From the NCBI GenBank assembly GCA_039829995.1, contig CP140036.1:248001-312000 (forward strand): a stretch of DNA of 64,000 nt. Reading direction: 5' to 3'. Of this stretch, positions 48,087-58,374 are shown piece by piece (positions within the stretch are counted from its first letter, which is position 1; each line of letters starts with the position of its first letter). Made by a program: the position numbers and the translations under genes. Source of the stretch: Buchnera aphidicola (Nurudea yanoniella). GTDB taxonomy: Bacteria; Pseudomonadota; Gammaproteobacteria; Enterobacterales; Enterobacteriaceae. Below the pieces are notes generated by a model. It saw only the letters and a program-made list of their open reading frames with translations. It had not been told where the DNA came from and ran no database searches.

Positions 48087-49142
48087 ATGTATTTTATTTC
48101 AAATTATATTTTGTTTCTTCTTAAAATATTGACTATTTTTATACTTTTTTTTCTCATCATATTTTTATTAATTAGCACAATGCGAAAAAAAAATAAAAAT
48201 AGAGATAAATTAAATGTAATATCATTGAATAATTACTATAAATCAATGAAAAATGAAATATTTTTTGCTAAACTCTCAAAGAACGAAAAAAAAATATGGG
48301 ATAAAAATAAAAAAAACAATAAAAAAAACAAATTTAGAAATTTTTTTAAATTTATTAAAATTATTAAAACTATTAAAACTATTAAAAATAATAATTCTTA
48401 TGAGAAAAAATCTACGTTATATGTATTAGATTTTAAAGGTGGTATCCAGGCAGTAGAATTAGAATCATTACGTCAAGAAATATCTGCAATTATTTTAGCC
48501 TTTAAAAAAGGTGATGAAGTTTTATTACGTTTAGAAAGTGGCGGTGGAGTAGTACACGGATATGGATTAGCGGCCGAACAGTTAAATAGACTTCGGAAAA
48601 GAAGTATATATTTAACTATTTCTGTTGATAAAATTGCAGCTAGTGGAGGCTATATGATGGCTTGTGTTGCAAATAAAATTATAGGTGCTCCATTTTCTAT
48701 TATTGGGTCAATTGGAGTTGCTGCTCAAATACCTAATTTTTATAAATTTCTAGAAAAAAATAATATTGATATAGAATCACATACAGCTGGAGAATATAAA
48801 AGAACATTAACCGTATTTGGAAAAAATACAGCTGAGGCTCGTGAAAAATTTCGTTTAGAATTAAGTGATATTCATAATTTGTTTAAAGAATTTGTTTGTA
48901 ATATGCGACCTTCATTAAATGTTAAAGAAGTATTTAATGGAAAATATTGGTTTGGATCTATAGCATTAAAAAAAGGATTAATAGATAAAATTAATACAAG
49001 CGATGATTTCATTATTTCTAAAATGGAAAATTTTACTATATTAAATCTTAAATATATGACTAAAAAGCCCATTTTAAAGTCTTTAATTGTGAAAATACAA
49101 AAAAATATTAAAAATATAATATTTAAAATATTAAAAATATAA
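48087..49142 (+). CDS. sohB: Inner-membrane peptidase SohB (S49 family)
   Basis: A signal-peptide-peptidase-like serine protease anchored by one N-terminal membrane helix (residues 5-30). The catalytic domain (from about residue 110) carries the Ser in AASGGYMMAC and the Lys in HTAGEYKRTLTVFG. It has 351 residues (E. coli 349). The linker between membrane anchor and protease is extremely Lys-rich and contains a 9-base tandem repeat (ATTAAAACT, around 48358-48386) giving IKTIKTIK. The gene is isolated by gaps of about 400 bases on each side. Confidence 0.94.
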   Translation: MYFISNYILFLLKILTIFILFFLIIFLLISTMRKKNKNRDKLNVISLNNYYKSMKNEIFFAKLSKNEKKIWDKNKKNNKKNKFRNFFKFIKIIKTIKTIKNNNSYEKKSTLYVLDFKGGIQAVELESLRQEISAIILAFKKGDEVLLRLESGGGVVHGYGLAAEQLNRLRKRSIYLTISVDKIAASGGYMMACVANKIIGAPFSIIGSIGVAAQIPNFYKFLEKNNIDIESHTAGEYKRTLTVFGKNTAEAREKFRLELSDIHNLFKEFVCNMRPSLNVKEVFNGKYWFGSIALKKGLIDKINTSDDFIISKMENFTILNLKYMTKKPILKSLIVKIQKNIKNIIFKILKI

Positions 49143-49598
49143 ATTTATTGTATATTCATTCGTAAAAATGGTATTCTTAAGTTTTCTTAAATTTAAAATT
49201 TTTATGAAATAACATATATTGATAATGATATAAAATTTATTATATACAGTATATTATAGAAAATTTTATATTTCATAGTTTATTTTTAAATTTATTAATT
49301 TTACTATAAATGTAGTTTATTCAGTATAATGTAAAATTATGTTTAAATAATTTATTATTTAAAGTTATTTCTTTATACTTTTAAAAATTTTTTTCGAAAT
49401 ATTAATAGATAGCTATAGTAATATTTTATTTTAATTAAAATTTTATATTATACTTTTGAGTATACTATTAATACAGAAAAAGTATTATTTTTTTAAACAT
49501 GTATAAGCTTGTTATATAAAAGATTAACGTACAAAATATACAATCTCTAATGTTTGTAAATTTCAAAAAATAATTTTATTCCATAAAATTATTGTTAT
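49143..49598. other. Gene-free convergent gap between sohB and suhB
   Basis: 456 bases of A/T-rich DNA between two stop codons. No remnant or convincing terminator was recognised. Confidence 0.5.
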
Positions 49599-50390
49599 CT
49601 AATGATTTTTTCGCATTTTTGTAAGAATTATTCTCATTAGCTTGGCATTTCCTATCAAAGTAGCCGATCCTAATTTAAAATCATTATTTTCTTCATATAA
49701 ATCGCTAATTAATCCTCCAGCTTCTTTTACTTGCAAAGATCCTGCTGCTATTATAAAAGGATTTATGTTAAAATTAAATAAAAAGTCTAATCGTCCAATT
49801 GCTACGTAACTATAATCTAAATTTAAACATCCTGTAGAACGCAATTTAATATTTTTTAGTGAAAACATATTAAAAATTTCTAAAAAATTTTTATCAATAT
49901 TATGTTTTTTGTGGGAAAATATTATTCCAATTAAACTATTTTCTAAGACATTAATATTGTTACATCTCATTCTATATCCATTCAATTGCGCGCCTTGGCC
50001 TTTAACAGCAGTAAATAATTCATTTCTAAGAGGATCGTATACAACCGATATTTCAGTAATGTTCCTTATTGTAATAGCAATGGAAATACAAAAATGTGGT
50101 AAATTTCTTTTAAAATTATTAATTCCATCTAATGCATTTATTAACCATATTGTTTTCGGTCCTTTTGTATCTTTTACATATTTTCTTGTTTTTGTAATGA
50201 TTGTATGTTCAGGATAAGATTTATGAATAATCTCAATCATCAATCTTTCTGAAATTTCTATGATTTTTATAATTACATCCCTTTTTTCTTCTTGTGTTTC
50301 ATTATTTATTTTCTGATTATCGTAATTTTGAACTAGTATATGTCCGCCTTTTCTGGCAGCACGAATTGCAATATTGAGAATAGGATGCAT
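49599..50390 (-). CDS. suhB: SuhB: inositol-monophosphatase-fold protein lacking metal ligands
   Basis: It is clearly orthologous to E. coli SuhB over its whole length (263 versus 267 residues): MHPILNIAIRAARKGG, SYPEHTIIT, NNFKRNLPHFCISIAI, VYDPLRNELFTA, GQGAQLNGYRMR and KEAGGLISD. The IMPase metal-binding residues are degenerate. E. coli E67 is Lys67. The D84-P-L-D87-G-T box is N85-A-L-D88-G-I. D212 in WDFAAG is Ile213 (FIIAAG). Phosphatase activity is therefore unlikely. E. coli SuhB also acts, independently of catalysis, in the boxA-dependent rRNA antitermination complex, which is the likely retained role. Confidence 0.93.
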   Translation of the reverse strand: MHPILNIAIRAARKGGHILVQNYDNQKINNETQEEKRDVIIKIIEISERLMIEIIHKSYPEHTIITKTRKYVKDTKGPKTIWLINALDGINNFKRNLPHFCISIAITIRNITEISVVYDPLRNELFTAVKGQGAQLNGYRMRCNNINVLENSLIGIIFSHKKHNIDKNFLEIFNMFSLKNIKLRSTGCLNLDYSYVAIGRLDFLFNFNINPFIIAAGSLQVKEAGGLISDLYEENNDFKLGSATLIGNAKLMRIILTKMRKNH

Positions 50391-50569
50391 GATTTTCTTA
50401 TTTTAAATAAAAAATTAATTATATAATGAAATAATAATTTTGTCTGTCTATATTCTGTTTTTGTGTATTAATTATATTTTAAAATAAATAATTTTATATT
50501 ATCATTTTGTAAATTTAATTGTTTTAAAAATATAATTTGAAAGATACAATACTATTTAGGATCCACAAA

Positions 50570-51679
50570 ATGAAACAATATTTAGATATATATAAAAGTA
50601 CTAATTTTAAAATTAATTTATTAAATTTTGATCTAAAAAAAATGTGTAGTTTTTTTTCGTCTATAGGAGAAAAAGAATTTTGTGCAGTTCAAGTAATGCA
50701 ATGGATTTATAAATATTATTGCAATGATTTTGAAAAAATGTCTAATATCAGCAATAATTTAAAAAAAAAATTATCAAAAATGTGTTGTATTTCTCCTCCG
50801 AATTTTTCAAATCAAATTATTTCAAGTGATGGAACAATAAAATGGTGTGTTGCTATTGATGATAAATTTGTAGAAACTGTTTACATACCTCACACCCATC
50901 GTATAACTTTATGTATTTCTTCGCAATCAGGTTGTTCTTTATCTTGCAAATTTTGTTCTACTGGAAGACAAAAATTTAATAGAAATCTTACAACTTCAGA
51001 AATAATAGGACAAATTTGGTATATAGGTAAACTAATATATAGAAATAAATTAAAAAATTTAAAAAAAATTACTAACATAGTTATGATGGGGATGGGAGAA
51101 CCTTTACTAAATTTAAATAATGTTGTGAGATCATTAAATATTATTACTAATAATATAGGATTTAATTTTTCAAAAAACCGTGTAACAGTATCAACATCAG
51201 GAATAGTCCCTGCTTTAAAGAAACTCAAAAATATGATCGATATATCATTAGCTGTTTCTTTACACGCGTCAAATGATATAATTCGCAATAAATTAATGCC
51301 GATAAATAAAAAATACAATATTAAAACTTTACTAGATTCAGTAAAATCGTATCTCTTAAAATCACGATCTAATAAAGGGCGAGTGACTATAGAGTATGTT
51401 ATGTTAAATAATATAAATGATAAATTATGTCATGCAAAAGAACTAGCTAGATTATTGAGATTTATTCCTAGTAAAATTAATTTAATTCCTTGGAATGTTT
51501 TTCCTAATAGTTGTTTTGAACCTAGTAACAGTACTATTATAAAAAATTTTTCTGATATTTTAATTAGAAAAGGATTTATTACTACTATTAGAAAACCTAG
51601 AGGAAATGATATTAATGCAGCTTGTGGTCAATTAACAGGGAACACTAATCTTATAAAAATTATTAATAAAGTGAATTGA
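50570..51679 (+). CDS. rlmN: Dual-specificity 23S rRNA/tRNA (adenine-C2) methyltransferase RlmN
   Basis: This radical-SAM enzyme makes m2A2503 in 23S rRNA and m2A37 in some tRNAs. AGGA lies 8 bases before the ATG at 50570, which is preferred to an in-frame TTG at 50537, giving 369 residues (E. coli 384). The radical-SAM motif is CSLSCKFC. The C-terminal catalytic Cys is in NAACGQLTG. MMGMGEPLLN binds SAM. It is followed by ispG and hisS, as in E. coli with pilW and rodZ removed. Confidence 0.96.
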   Translation: MKQYLDIYKSTNFKINLLNFDLKKMCSFFSSIGEKEFCAVQVMQWIYKYYCNDFEKMSNISNNLKKKLSKMCCISPPNFSNQIISSDGTIKWCVAIDDKFVETVYIPHTHRITLCISSQSGCSLSCKFCSTGRQKFNRNLTTSEIIGQIWYIGKLIYRNKLKNLKKITNIVMMGMGEPLLNLNNVVRSLNIITNNIGFNFSKNRVTVSTSGIVPALKKLKNMIDISLAVSLHASNDIIRNKLMPINKKYNIKTLLDSVKSYLLKSRSNKGRVTIEYVMLNNINDKLCHAKELARLLRFIPSKINLIPWNVFPNSCFEPSNSTIIKNFSDILIRKGFITTIRKPRGNDINAACGQLTGNTNLIKIINKVN

Positions 51680-51813
51680 AAAATAAAATTTTAGAGAGAA
51701 TGATCTATACAAACTATTCTTAAAATGAAAATTTTATGTTCGTTTTAAAATCATATTTTTAAAAATTTATATAAAAATTTTTAAATAATTTTTTATAAAA
51801 AGAGACAGACTTA

Positions 51814-52908
51814 ATGAAACTTAATACACTTATTAAAAGACGAAAATCAAATAAAATTTATGTTGGAAATATCCCTATTGGAGACAATTCATTCGTTTCT
51901 GTTCAAACGATGACAAATACTGAAACAACTAATATTGATTCTACAATAAAACAAATTTTACAATTAAAAAAAGTTGGGGCAGATATTATCCGAGTTTCTG
52001 TTCCTACTATGGAAGCTGCAGAAGCTTTTAAAAAAATTAAAGATCAAGTAGATATTCCACTTATTGCAGATATACATTTCAATTATAAAATAGCAATAAA
52101 AGTATTAGACAATGGAGCAGATGGCTTAAGAATTAATCCCGGAAATATCGGAAATAAAAATAAAATTAGACAAGTCATAAATTGTGCAAAATATAATAAA
52201 ATACCAATTAGAATTGGAATTAATTCGGGATCTCTTGAAAGAGATATATTAAAAAAATATACATTTCCAACTGCCGAAGCATTGTTGGAATCAGCTATGA
52301 GGCATATAAACTATTTAGATAGTTTTAATTTCGATCAATTTAAAGTAAGCATAAAATCTTCTGATATATATATCGCTGTTCAAGCTTATAGACTATTAGC
52401 AAAAAAAATTAATCAACCACTACACATAGGAATTACTGAATCTGGGGGATTTAGAAATGGTACAGTAAAATCATCTATTGGAATTGGATTGCTTTTATTG
52501 GATGGTATTGGCGATACAATTAGAGTTTCATTAGCGGAAAATCCAGTAGAAGAAGTAAAAGTAGGATTTGATATTCTTAGATCTTTACATATTCGTTTTA
52601 AAGGTATTAATTTTATTGCTTGTCCAACTTGTTCTCGCCAAGAATTTGATGTTATTAATACAGTAAAAATACTTGAAAAACGATTAGAAGATATTAAAGT
52701 ACCAATGAATGTATCGATTATTGGATGTATTGTTAATGGATTGGGAGAAGCTCTTACATCTACTATAGGATTAACTGGATATAGAAAAAGTAGTGTATTA
52801 TATGAAAATGGAATTCGTCAGTTAAAACGAATTGAAAATGGTAAAATTATTGATGAATTAGAAAAAACAATTCGAGATAAATCAAAAAAATTACTACTTT
52901 TAGTATAA
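51814..52908 (+). CDS. ispG: 4-hydroxy-3-methylbut-2-enyl diphosphate synthase
   Basis: This [4Fe-4S] enzyme of the MEP pathway converts MEcPP to HMBPP, downstream of Dxr in the same window. Cluster ligands are in ACPTCSRQEFD (two Cys) and SIIGCIVNGLGEA (third Cys plus Glu). The usual VNGPGEA has Leu for Pro here. It has 364 residues (E. coli 372). The start MKLNTLIKRRKSNKIYVGNI aligns with the family, and AGAGAC lies upstream. Confidence 0.96.
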   Translation: MKLNTLIKRRKSNKIYVGNIPIGDNSFVSVQTMTNTETTNIDSTIKQILQLKKVGADIIRVSVPTMEAAEAFKKIKDQVDIPLIADIHFNYKIAIKVLDNGADGLRINPGNIGNKNKIRQVINCAKYNKIPIRIGINSGSLERDILKKYTFPTAEALLESAMRHINYLDSFNFDQFKVSIKSSDIYIAVQAYRLLAKKINQPLHIGITESGGFRNGTVKSSIGIGLLLLDGIGDTIRVSLAENPVEEVKVGFDILRSLHIRFKGINFIACPTCSRQEFDVINTVKILEKRLEDIKVPMNVSIIGCIVNGLGEALTSTIGLTGYRKSSVLYENGIRQLKRIENGKIIDELEKTIRDKSKKLLLLV

Positions 52909-53013
52909 TTTATATATAGAAATATATTTAAATTTTAAAATATTATATATATGTGTGTATATACATTAATGAATTAATCTTGAAATACTTTAATTTTTTA
53001 AAAAGGTAAATAG

Positions 53014-54297
53014 GTGAATCGAATAATTCAATCGGTTAAAGGTATGCACGGCTATACTCCTGAAAAAATTTTAATTTGGCAATATATAGAAAATAGTTTA
53101 AAAAAGATATTAAATAATTACAATTATAGAGAAATTCGTTTTCCTATTATAGAAAAAACAGAATTATTTACATGTGGAATTGGAAATATTACCGATATAG
53201 TTGAAAAAGAAATGTATTCTTTTCAAGATAAAAAAAATAATAACATTACATTACGCCCAGAAGGTACTATAGGATGTATGCGTATATGTATCGAAAATGG
53301 ATTATTAAGACACACAGAACAAAAATTATGGTATTTAGGGCCAATGTTTCGTTATGAAAAACCTCAATTTGGACGGTATCGACAATTTCACCAATTAGGA
53401 ATAGAATCTTTTGGTCTTTTAGAACCTAGTATTGATTTTGAAATTATTTTATTAATACAAAGAATTTGGAAAACTTTAAATATTTCTCAATATATTAGTT
53501 TAGAGTTAAATACTATTGGTTCAATAAATGATCGCATTAATTATAAAAAATCATTGTATTCATATTTCAAAAAATATGAATTTTTTTTAGACAATGACTG
53601 TAAACGTCGTTTGTATACAAATCCGTTTAGAATTTTAGATAGCAAAAATCATGATATGCAAGAGATTATAAATAATGCTCCTGTTCTTATTGATTATATC
53701 AGTGATAGTTCTTTAAAACATTTTGAAAAATTATGCACATTTCTTACATCAATAAATATTCCTTATTTAATAAATTATAAATTGGTAAGAGGCTTAGATT
53801 ATTATAATAATACAGTCTTAGAATGGACAGCCAATACATTATTATCAAAAAATACTATTTGTGCAGGAGGAAGATACGATTATTTATCGCAATCTTTAGG
53901 AGTTTCCTTTGTTCCTGCTATCGGATGTGCAATAGGGATGGAAAGATTAGTGCTATTATTAGAATCTTTAAAAACAATACAATATTCTCAATATTCTATT
54001 GATATTTTTGTCATTTTTTCACATAGAAACATTGAATTAAATGCAATAAAGTTATCAGAGAACATTAGGACAGAATTTCCAAAAAAAAGAATTCAAATTA
54101 ATTTTTTAAATGGAAATATTAAAAAACAATTTAAAAAAGCAAATAAATTAGGTGCTCGAATAGTCTTATTATTAGGTACTATAGAAATAAGTAATAAAAC
54201 AATATTAATGAAAGATTTAAAATTTAATACGCAAAAAACGTTTTTAATAATAAATATAATTCAAGAACTCAAATTGTTCTTTAAAAAAAATTATTAA
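53014..54297 (+). CDS. hisS: Histidyl-tRNA synthetase
   Basis: A class II synthetase. The start codon is GTG at 53014 with AAGG about 8 bases upstream. Motif 2 is FRYEKPQFGRYRQFHQLGIE. The His-specific motifs are LVRGLDYYN and CAGGRYDYL, and motif 3 is AIGMERLVLL. It has 427 residues (E. coli 424). It lies 105 bases after ispG on the same strand. Confidence 0.97.
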   Translation: MNRIIQSVKGMHGYTPEKILIWQYIENSLKKILNNYNYREIRFPIIEKTELFTCGIGNITDIVEKEMYSFQDKKNNNITLRPEGTIGCMRICIENGLLRHTEQKLWYLGPMFRYEKPQFGRYRQFHQLGIESFGLLEPSIDFEIILLIQRIWKTLNISQYISLELNTIGSINDRINYKKSLYSYFKKYEFFLDNDCKRRLYTNPFRILDSKNHDMQEIINNAPVLIDYISDSSLKHFEKLCTFLTSINIPYLINYKLVRGLDYYNNTVLEWTANTLLSKNTICAGGRYDYLSQSLGVSFVPAIGCAIGMERLVLLLESLKTIQYSQYSIDIFVIFSHRNIELNAIKLSENIRTEFPKKRIQINFLNGNIKKQFKKANKLGARIVLLLGTIEISNKTILMKDLKFNTQKTFLIINIIQELKLFFKKNY

Positions 54298-54389
54298 AAA
54301 TTAACGAAAATTTAAAATAAGATTATATCTTATAAATCTTTTTAAGAGACAACATTAAAATATATAAATATTTCAACAGGACAAAAATT

Positions 54390-55649
54390 ATGCTTAATAT
54401 TTCTAAAAATATTAAAGAATTTGATTTAGATTTATGGAAGATCATAAAAAAAGAAGAAAAACGACAAGAAGAACATATTGAATTAATCGCTTCAGAAAAT
54501 TACGCTAGTTTATGTGTTATGGCGGCGCAAGGTTCTAAATTGACCAATAAATATGCAGAAGGCTATCCTGAAAAAAGATATTATGGAGGTTGTGATTATG
54601 TAGACATGATAGAAAACTTAGCAATTTCACGTGCAAAGTCTTTATTTAACGCACATTATGCTAATGTGCAACCTCATTCTGGATCGCAAGCTAATTTTGC
54701 CGTATATAACGCGTTACTCAAACCTGGTGATACAATATTAGGGATGAATCTTTCTCATGGTGGACATTTAACACATGGTGCATTGGTAAACTTCTCAGGA
54801 AAATTATACAAATCTATTTTTTACGGTCTTGATAATAATGGAAATATTAATTACAAACAAATGGAAAAATTAGCTAATATTTATAAACCTAAAATGATTG
54901 TTGGAGGATTTTCTTCATATTCTGGAATATGTGACTGGAAACGAATGAGAGAAATTGCAGATACAGTACATGCATATTTTTTAGTCGACATGGCACATAT
55001 TGCCGGTTTAGTAGCTGTTAATTTATATCCAAATCCTATCAAATATGCACATATTGTAACTGCTACTACTCATAAAACTTTATCTGGACCAAGAGGAGGA
55101 CTAATACTTTCAAATAATGAGAATAGTGAATCTTTTTATAAACGAATAGATTCAGCAGTCTTTCCATGTTGTCAAGGTGGACCATTAATGCATATAATTG
55201 CAGCTAAAGCAGTAGCATTTAAAGAAGCTATGCATCCTAGTTTTAAGATATATCAAACTCAAGTATTAAAGAATGCAAAACTTATTTCAGAAGTATTGTC
55301 AAATAGAAATTACCAAATAATTTCCGAAACAACATTTAATCATTTGTTATTAATAAATTTATCTAATAAAAATTTAACAGGAAAAGAGGTAGAGATAGCT
55401 CTTAGCAACGCTAATATCATAGTAAACAAAAATAGCATTCCTAATGACACTCAAAGTCCATTAATTACATCAGGAATACGATTAGGAACTCCGGCTATTA
55501 CTCGGAGAGGATTTAAAGAAAAAGAAGTATTTCATTTATCTCATTGGATTTGTGATATATTAGATGACATTAAAAATGTTCAAAATATTTTAAACATAAA
55601 AACAAAAGTATTAGAGTTATGTTTAAAATTTCCTGTTTATAAATTTTGA
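54390..55649 (+). CDS. glyA: Serine hydroxymethyltransferase
   Basis: This PLP enzyme interconverts serine and glycine and charges folate with one-carbon units. The PLP Lys is in ATTHKTLSGPRGG. ELIASENYAS and the EKRYYGGCDYVD substrate loop are intact. It has 419 residues (E. coli 417). AGGA lies upstream of the ATG. A GC-containing hairpin follows the stop. It is close to hisS but probably separately expressed. Confidence 0.98.
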   Translation: MLNISKNIKEFDLDLWKIIKKEEKRQEEHIELIASENYASLCVMAAQGSKLTNKYAEGYPEKRYYGGCDYVDMIENLAISRAKSLFNAHYANVQPHSGSQANFAVYNALLKPGDTILGMNLSHGGHLTHGALVNFSGKLYKSIFYGLDNNGNINYKQMEKLANIYKPKMIVGGFSSYSGICDWKRMREIADTVHAYFLVDMAHIAGLVAVNLYPNPIKYAHIVTATTHKTLSGPRGGLILSNNENSESFYKRIDSAVFPCCQGGPLMHIIAAKAVAFKEAMHPSFKIYQTQVLKNAKLISEVLSNRNYQIISETTFNHLLLINLSNKNLTGKEVEIALSNANIIVNKNSIPNDTQSPLITSGIRLGTPAITRRGFKEKEVFHLSHWICDILDDIKNVQNILNIKTKVLELCLKFPVYKF

Positions 55650-55663
55650 TGGATATTGCAATA

Positions 55664-55694
55664 TATTATACCATCTTAATGAGGTGGTGTAGTA
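55664..55694. terminator. Hairpin after glyA (convergent with bioD)
   Basis: ACCATCT (55670-55676) pairs with AGGTGGT (55682-55688) around the loop TAATG. Six more outer pairs make a 13-bp stem with three G-U pairs. It lies 15 bases after the glyA stop and about 57 bases from the convergent bioD stop. The T-run is weak and lies further on (55704-55708). Confidence 0.55.
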
Positions 55695-55751
55695 ATTATA
55701 ATGTTTTTACAAATAAAAAACATTGAATATAATAAATTTATTGATTAAATT

Positions 55752-56429
55752 TTAATTTTTAATTAATGGAAGTTGAACAGTAATTTTTGAATTATAAAGA
55801 GTATCTAAACAATGAGAATATTTTACAATTCCTAAAAATTTTGATTTTAAATATTTTTTTAAAATTAAAATGTATTCAGAATTATATTCATTTTCAGGTG
55901 TTGTATAATTTGCAATCCAACCTGAAAAAAATAATTTTGCATCTAAAATGGCTTTTTGCGTTAAAATAGCGTGGTTAATACATCCTAGTTTTATACCAAT
56001 TACTAAAATAACATTTAATTTTTCTTGTATCACCCAATCAGCCAAAGTAATTTTATTTGATAAAGGGGTATTCCATCCTCCAGCTCCTTCTATTAATATG
56101 TAATTAGATTTTTTTTTTAAATTATGCAAACCGGATGATAATATATTAGTACAAATAGGATTAAAAGATTTTTTATTTTCAATATTCGGACTAATAAATT
56201 CAGAAAAAAGAAACGGATTTACTTCTGTATAATTTAATTTAACAGTACTAAATCGTTGTAGTAACAGTGCATCATTATTTTTTTTATTACAACTATTATA
56301 ACCAAAAGCTACAGGTTTATATCCTGCTGTATGATATCCAAGATTTTTCGCTAACATTAATAATAAAATACTACATGTTGTTTTACCTACGTTTGTGTCA
56401 GTACCAGTTACAAACCAAAAATTTTTCAT
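55752..56429 (-). CDS. bioD: Dethiobiotin synthetase
   Basis: This ATP-dependent enzyme closes the ureido ring of DAPA to dethiobiotin. The P-loop is GTDTNVGKTT. AGYKPVA, EGAGGWNTPL and VIGIKLGCINHA are conserved. The ATG at 56429 (MKNFWFVTGTD) matches the family start and has GGA upstream. An in-frame TTG at 56444 is less likely. It has 225 residues (E. coli 225). It is on the same strand as bioB, in E. coli bioBFCD order, but bioF and bioC are missing. Confidence 0.96.
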   Translation of the reverse strand: MKNFWFVTGTDTNVGKTTCSILLLMLAKNLGYHTAGYKPVAFGYNSCNKKNNDALLLQRFSTVKLNYTEVNPFLFSEFISPNIENKKSFNPICTNILSSGLHNLKKKSNYILIEGAGGWNTPLSNKITLADWVIQEKLNVILVIGIKLGCINHAILTQKAILDAKLFFSGWIANYTTPENEYNSEYILILKKYLKSKFLGIVKYSHCLDTLYNSKITVQLPLIKN

Positions 56430-57268
56430 GAATATATTTTCCAAAAATTTTATGTAAAATTTTAAAGTACTTTTTAATTTTTTATAAAAATAAATTTTAA
56501 TAATTATATACTTAAGTTTTTCCTTTTTTCAATTATATAGCATGTTAATTAAGTCAGTATCTATTTGTATTAAAAATTTTATTCTTGGCAGATGTAAAGA
56601 TTTTATTGATGTAATTTAATAAAACATATTTCATTATTCATATTATTAATAAAATTTTTAAAACAATAAAAATATATAATCATTTGTGACTAGAATAATA
56701 ACTCAAAATAACACAAAAACATATCTTATTACTTATTTTAATTTATTAAAAATATTGTTAATGTTATATATTTTTAGCAATTATTACGAGAATTTTTAGA
56801 GATAAATTTATTTTTTTAAAATATAAAATATAAAAAACTATAAATATATTTAATATACAATTAAAATTGTATATATTATTTATATATAAATTTTTTAAAT
56901 AATTATTTTTAAAAATATGCTATGTTTAAACATCTATACTTATAATAAAATGTACATTTTTTAAATTTTTTATAATATTAAGTGATTTTAAAAATTATTA
57001 AAAAATATTTATATTTTTATAATTCAATAATAATTTTCATTGAATATTTTAAAACCACCGTTTTATTATAATATATTATATAGAAATTAGTTTATATTAA
57101 TTTTTATGTACATTATTTTCTTAAAATTCTTTTCCTTTCAACAATTTTACTAAAATAGTTTTTAATAGTTAAATTACTTTTTCATAAAAAATTTTTTATT
57201 TTTTAGAATAAAAATATTTTTTTGTTTAATTCTAAATTTATTAATATAACAAACAATTTTTTAAATGA
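56430..57268. other. 840-base gap where bioF and bioC stand in E. coli
   Basis: Highly A/T-rich DNA with stops in all frames between bioB and bioD. In E. coli this interval holds bioF and bioC (about 2 kb). I could not align any stretch convincingly with either, so only their absence is supported. Confidence 0.6.
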
Positions 57269-58300
57269 TTATGTTTTTGCTTCATAAAAATTTTTTATTT
57301 TTTTAATTGTGTTTTTTTTTAAAATATTTTTTGAATTTTTATCGTTTTTTGAATTAATATAATTATATTTTAAATTCAATCCTAACTTTTTAAAAAGATT
57401 TAAATCATTTTCTTTTTTTGGATTAGCAGTAGTTAATAACTTAGATCCGTAAAATATAGAATTAGCACCTGCTATAAAACACATTGCTTGAGTTTGTTCA
57501 TTCATATTTTCTCGACCAGCTGACAAACGTATATAAGATGTAGGCATCATAATTCTTGTTATAGCAATAACTCTAATAAAATCAAATATATCTACAGATT
57601 TATTATTTTCCATAGGTGTTCCTTTAGTTTTTACCAGCATATTCATAGGTATACTTTCTGGAACTTGCGATAAATTAGATAATTGTATTAAAAGGTCTAT
57701 TCTATCTTTAACTGTTTCTCCTAATCCTATTATTCCTCCTGAACATACTTTTATACCAGATTCTCTGATTATATTTAATGTATCTAATCTTTCTTTGTAA
57801 CTTCGTGTTGTTACAATACTTTTGTAAAAGTTTTCTGAAGTATCTAAATTATGGTTATAAAAATCTAATCCTGCTGTTGCTAATCTTTTTGCTTGATGTT
57901 TTTGTATAGTTCCTAAGGTCATACATGTTTCCATTCCCATTTTTTTTATTTCTTCAATGATTTGTTCTAAATATGGCATATCTCTATCTTTTGGATTTTT
58001 CCAAGCTGCTCCCATACAAAATCGCTCAGATCCCATTTTTTTAGCCTCTTTTGCAGATTTTAATATTTTTTCTATTTTAAGTAATTTTTTTATTTTTATG
58101 TTTGTTTTATATTTAGAACTTTGAGGGCAATATTTACAATCTTCTGGACATAAACCTGTTTTTATCGATAATAAAGTACTTATTTGAATTTTATTTGGAT
58201 CAAAGTTTTTCCTATGAACAGTTTGAGCAGAAAATAAAACATCAAAAAAAGGTGAATCAAATAAAAATTTGACTTGTTTAAAATCCCATTGTTTTTTCAT
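57269..58300 (-). CDS. bioB: Biotin synthase
   Basis: This radical-SAM enzyme inserts sulfur into dethiobiotin. The radical-SAM motif is CPEDCKYCPQ. FCMGAAWKNP, YNHNLDTS and the Arg in IRLSAGREN (which ligates the auxiliary cluster) are present. It has 343 residues (E. coli 346), ending in a Lys-rich tail. It is divergent from bioA across 74 bases, as in E. coli. Confidence 0.97.
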   Translation of the reverse strand: MKKQWDFKQVKFLFDSPFFDVLFSAQTVHRKNFDPNKIQISTLLSIKTGLCPEDCKYCPQSSKYKTNIKIKKLLKIEKILKSAKEAKKMGSERFCMGAAWKNPKDRDMPYLEQIIEEIKKMGMETCMTLGTIQKHQAKRLATAGLDFYNHNLDTSENFYKSIVTTRSYKERLDTLNIIRESGIKVCSGGIIGLGETVKDRIDLLIQLSNLSQVPESIPMNMLVKTKGTPMENNKSVDIFDFIRVIAITRIMMPTSYIRLSAGRENMNEQTQAMCFIAGANSIFYGSKLLTTANPKKENDLNLFKKLGLNLKYNYINSKNDKNSKNILKKNTIKKIKNFYEAKT

Positions 58301-58374
58301 TTTTGTTCCAAAAGATATTTATTTAGTAAAATATAGGTTTATAATTATAACTCAATCTTTTTTTAACATATATT
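58301..58374. promoter_or_regulatory. Divergent bioB/bioA control region
   Basis: This 74-base region has TATAAT at 58340-58345 toward bioA. It overlaps GGTTTATAA, which resembles one half of the E. coli BirA operator (GGTTTACAA). The other half-site is not recognisable at the right spacing, so BirA control is probably lost. Confidence 0.4.

Noticed and set aside
56430..57268. Decayed bioF or bioC
   Set aside because: Position alone suggests it. I could not align any translated stretch, so no pseudogene is called.
58330..58345. Possible BirA operator upstream of bioA
   Set aside because: Only one half-site (GGTTTATAA) is present. The partner half is missing at the required spacing.
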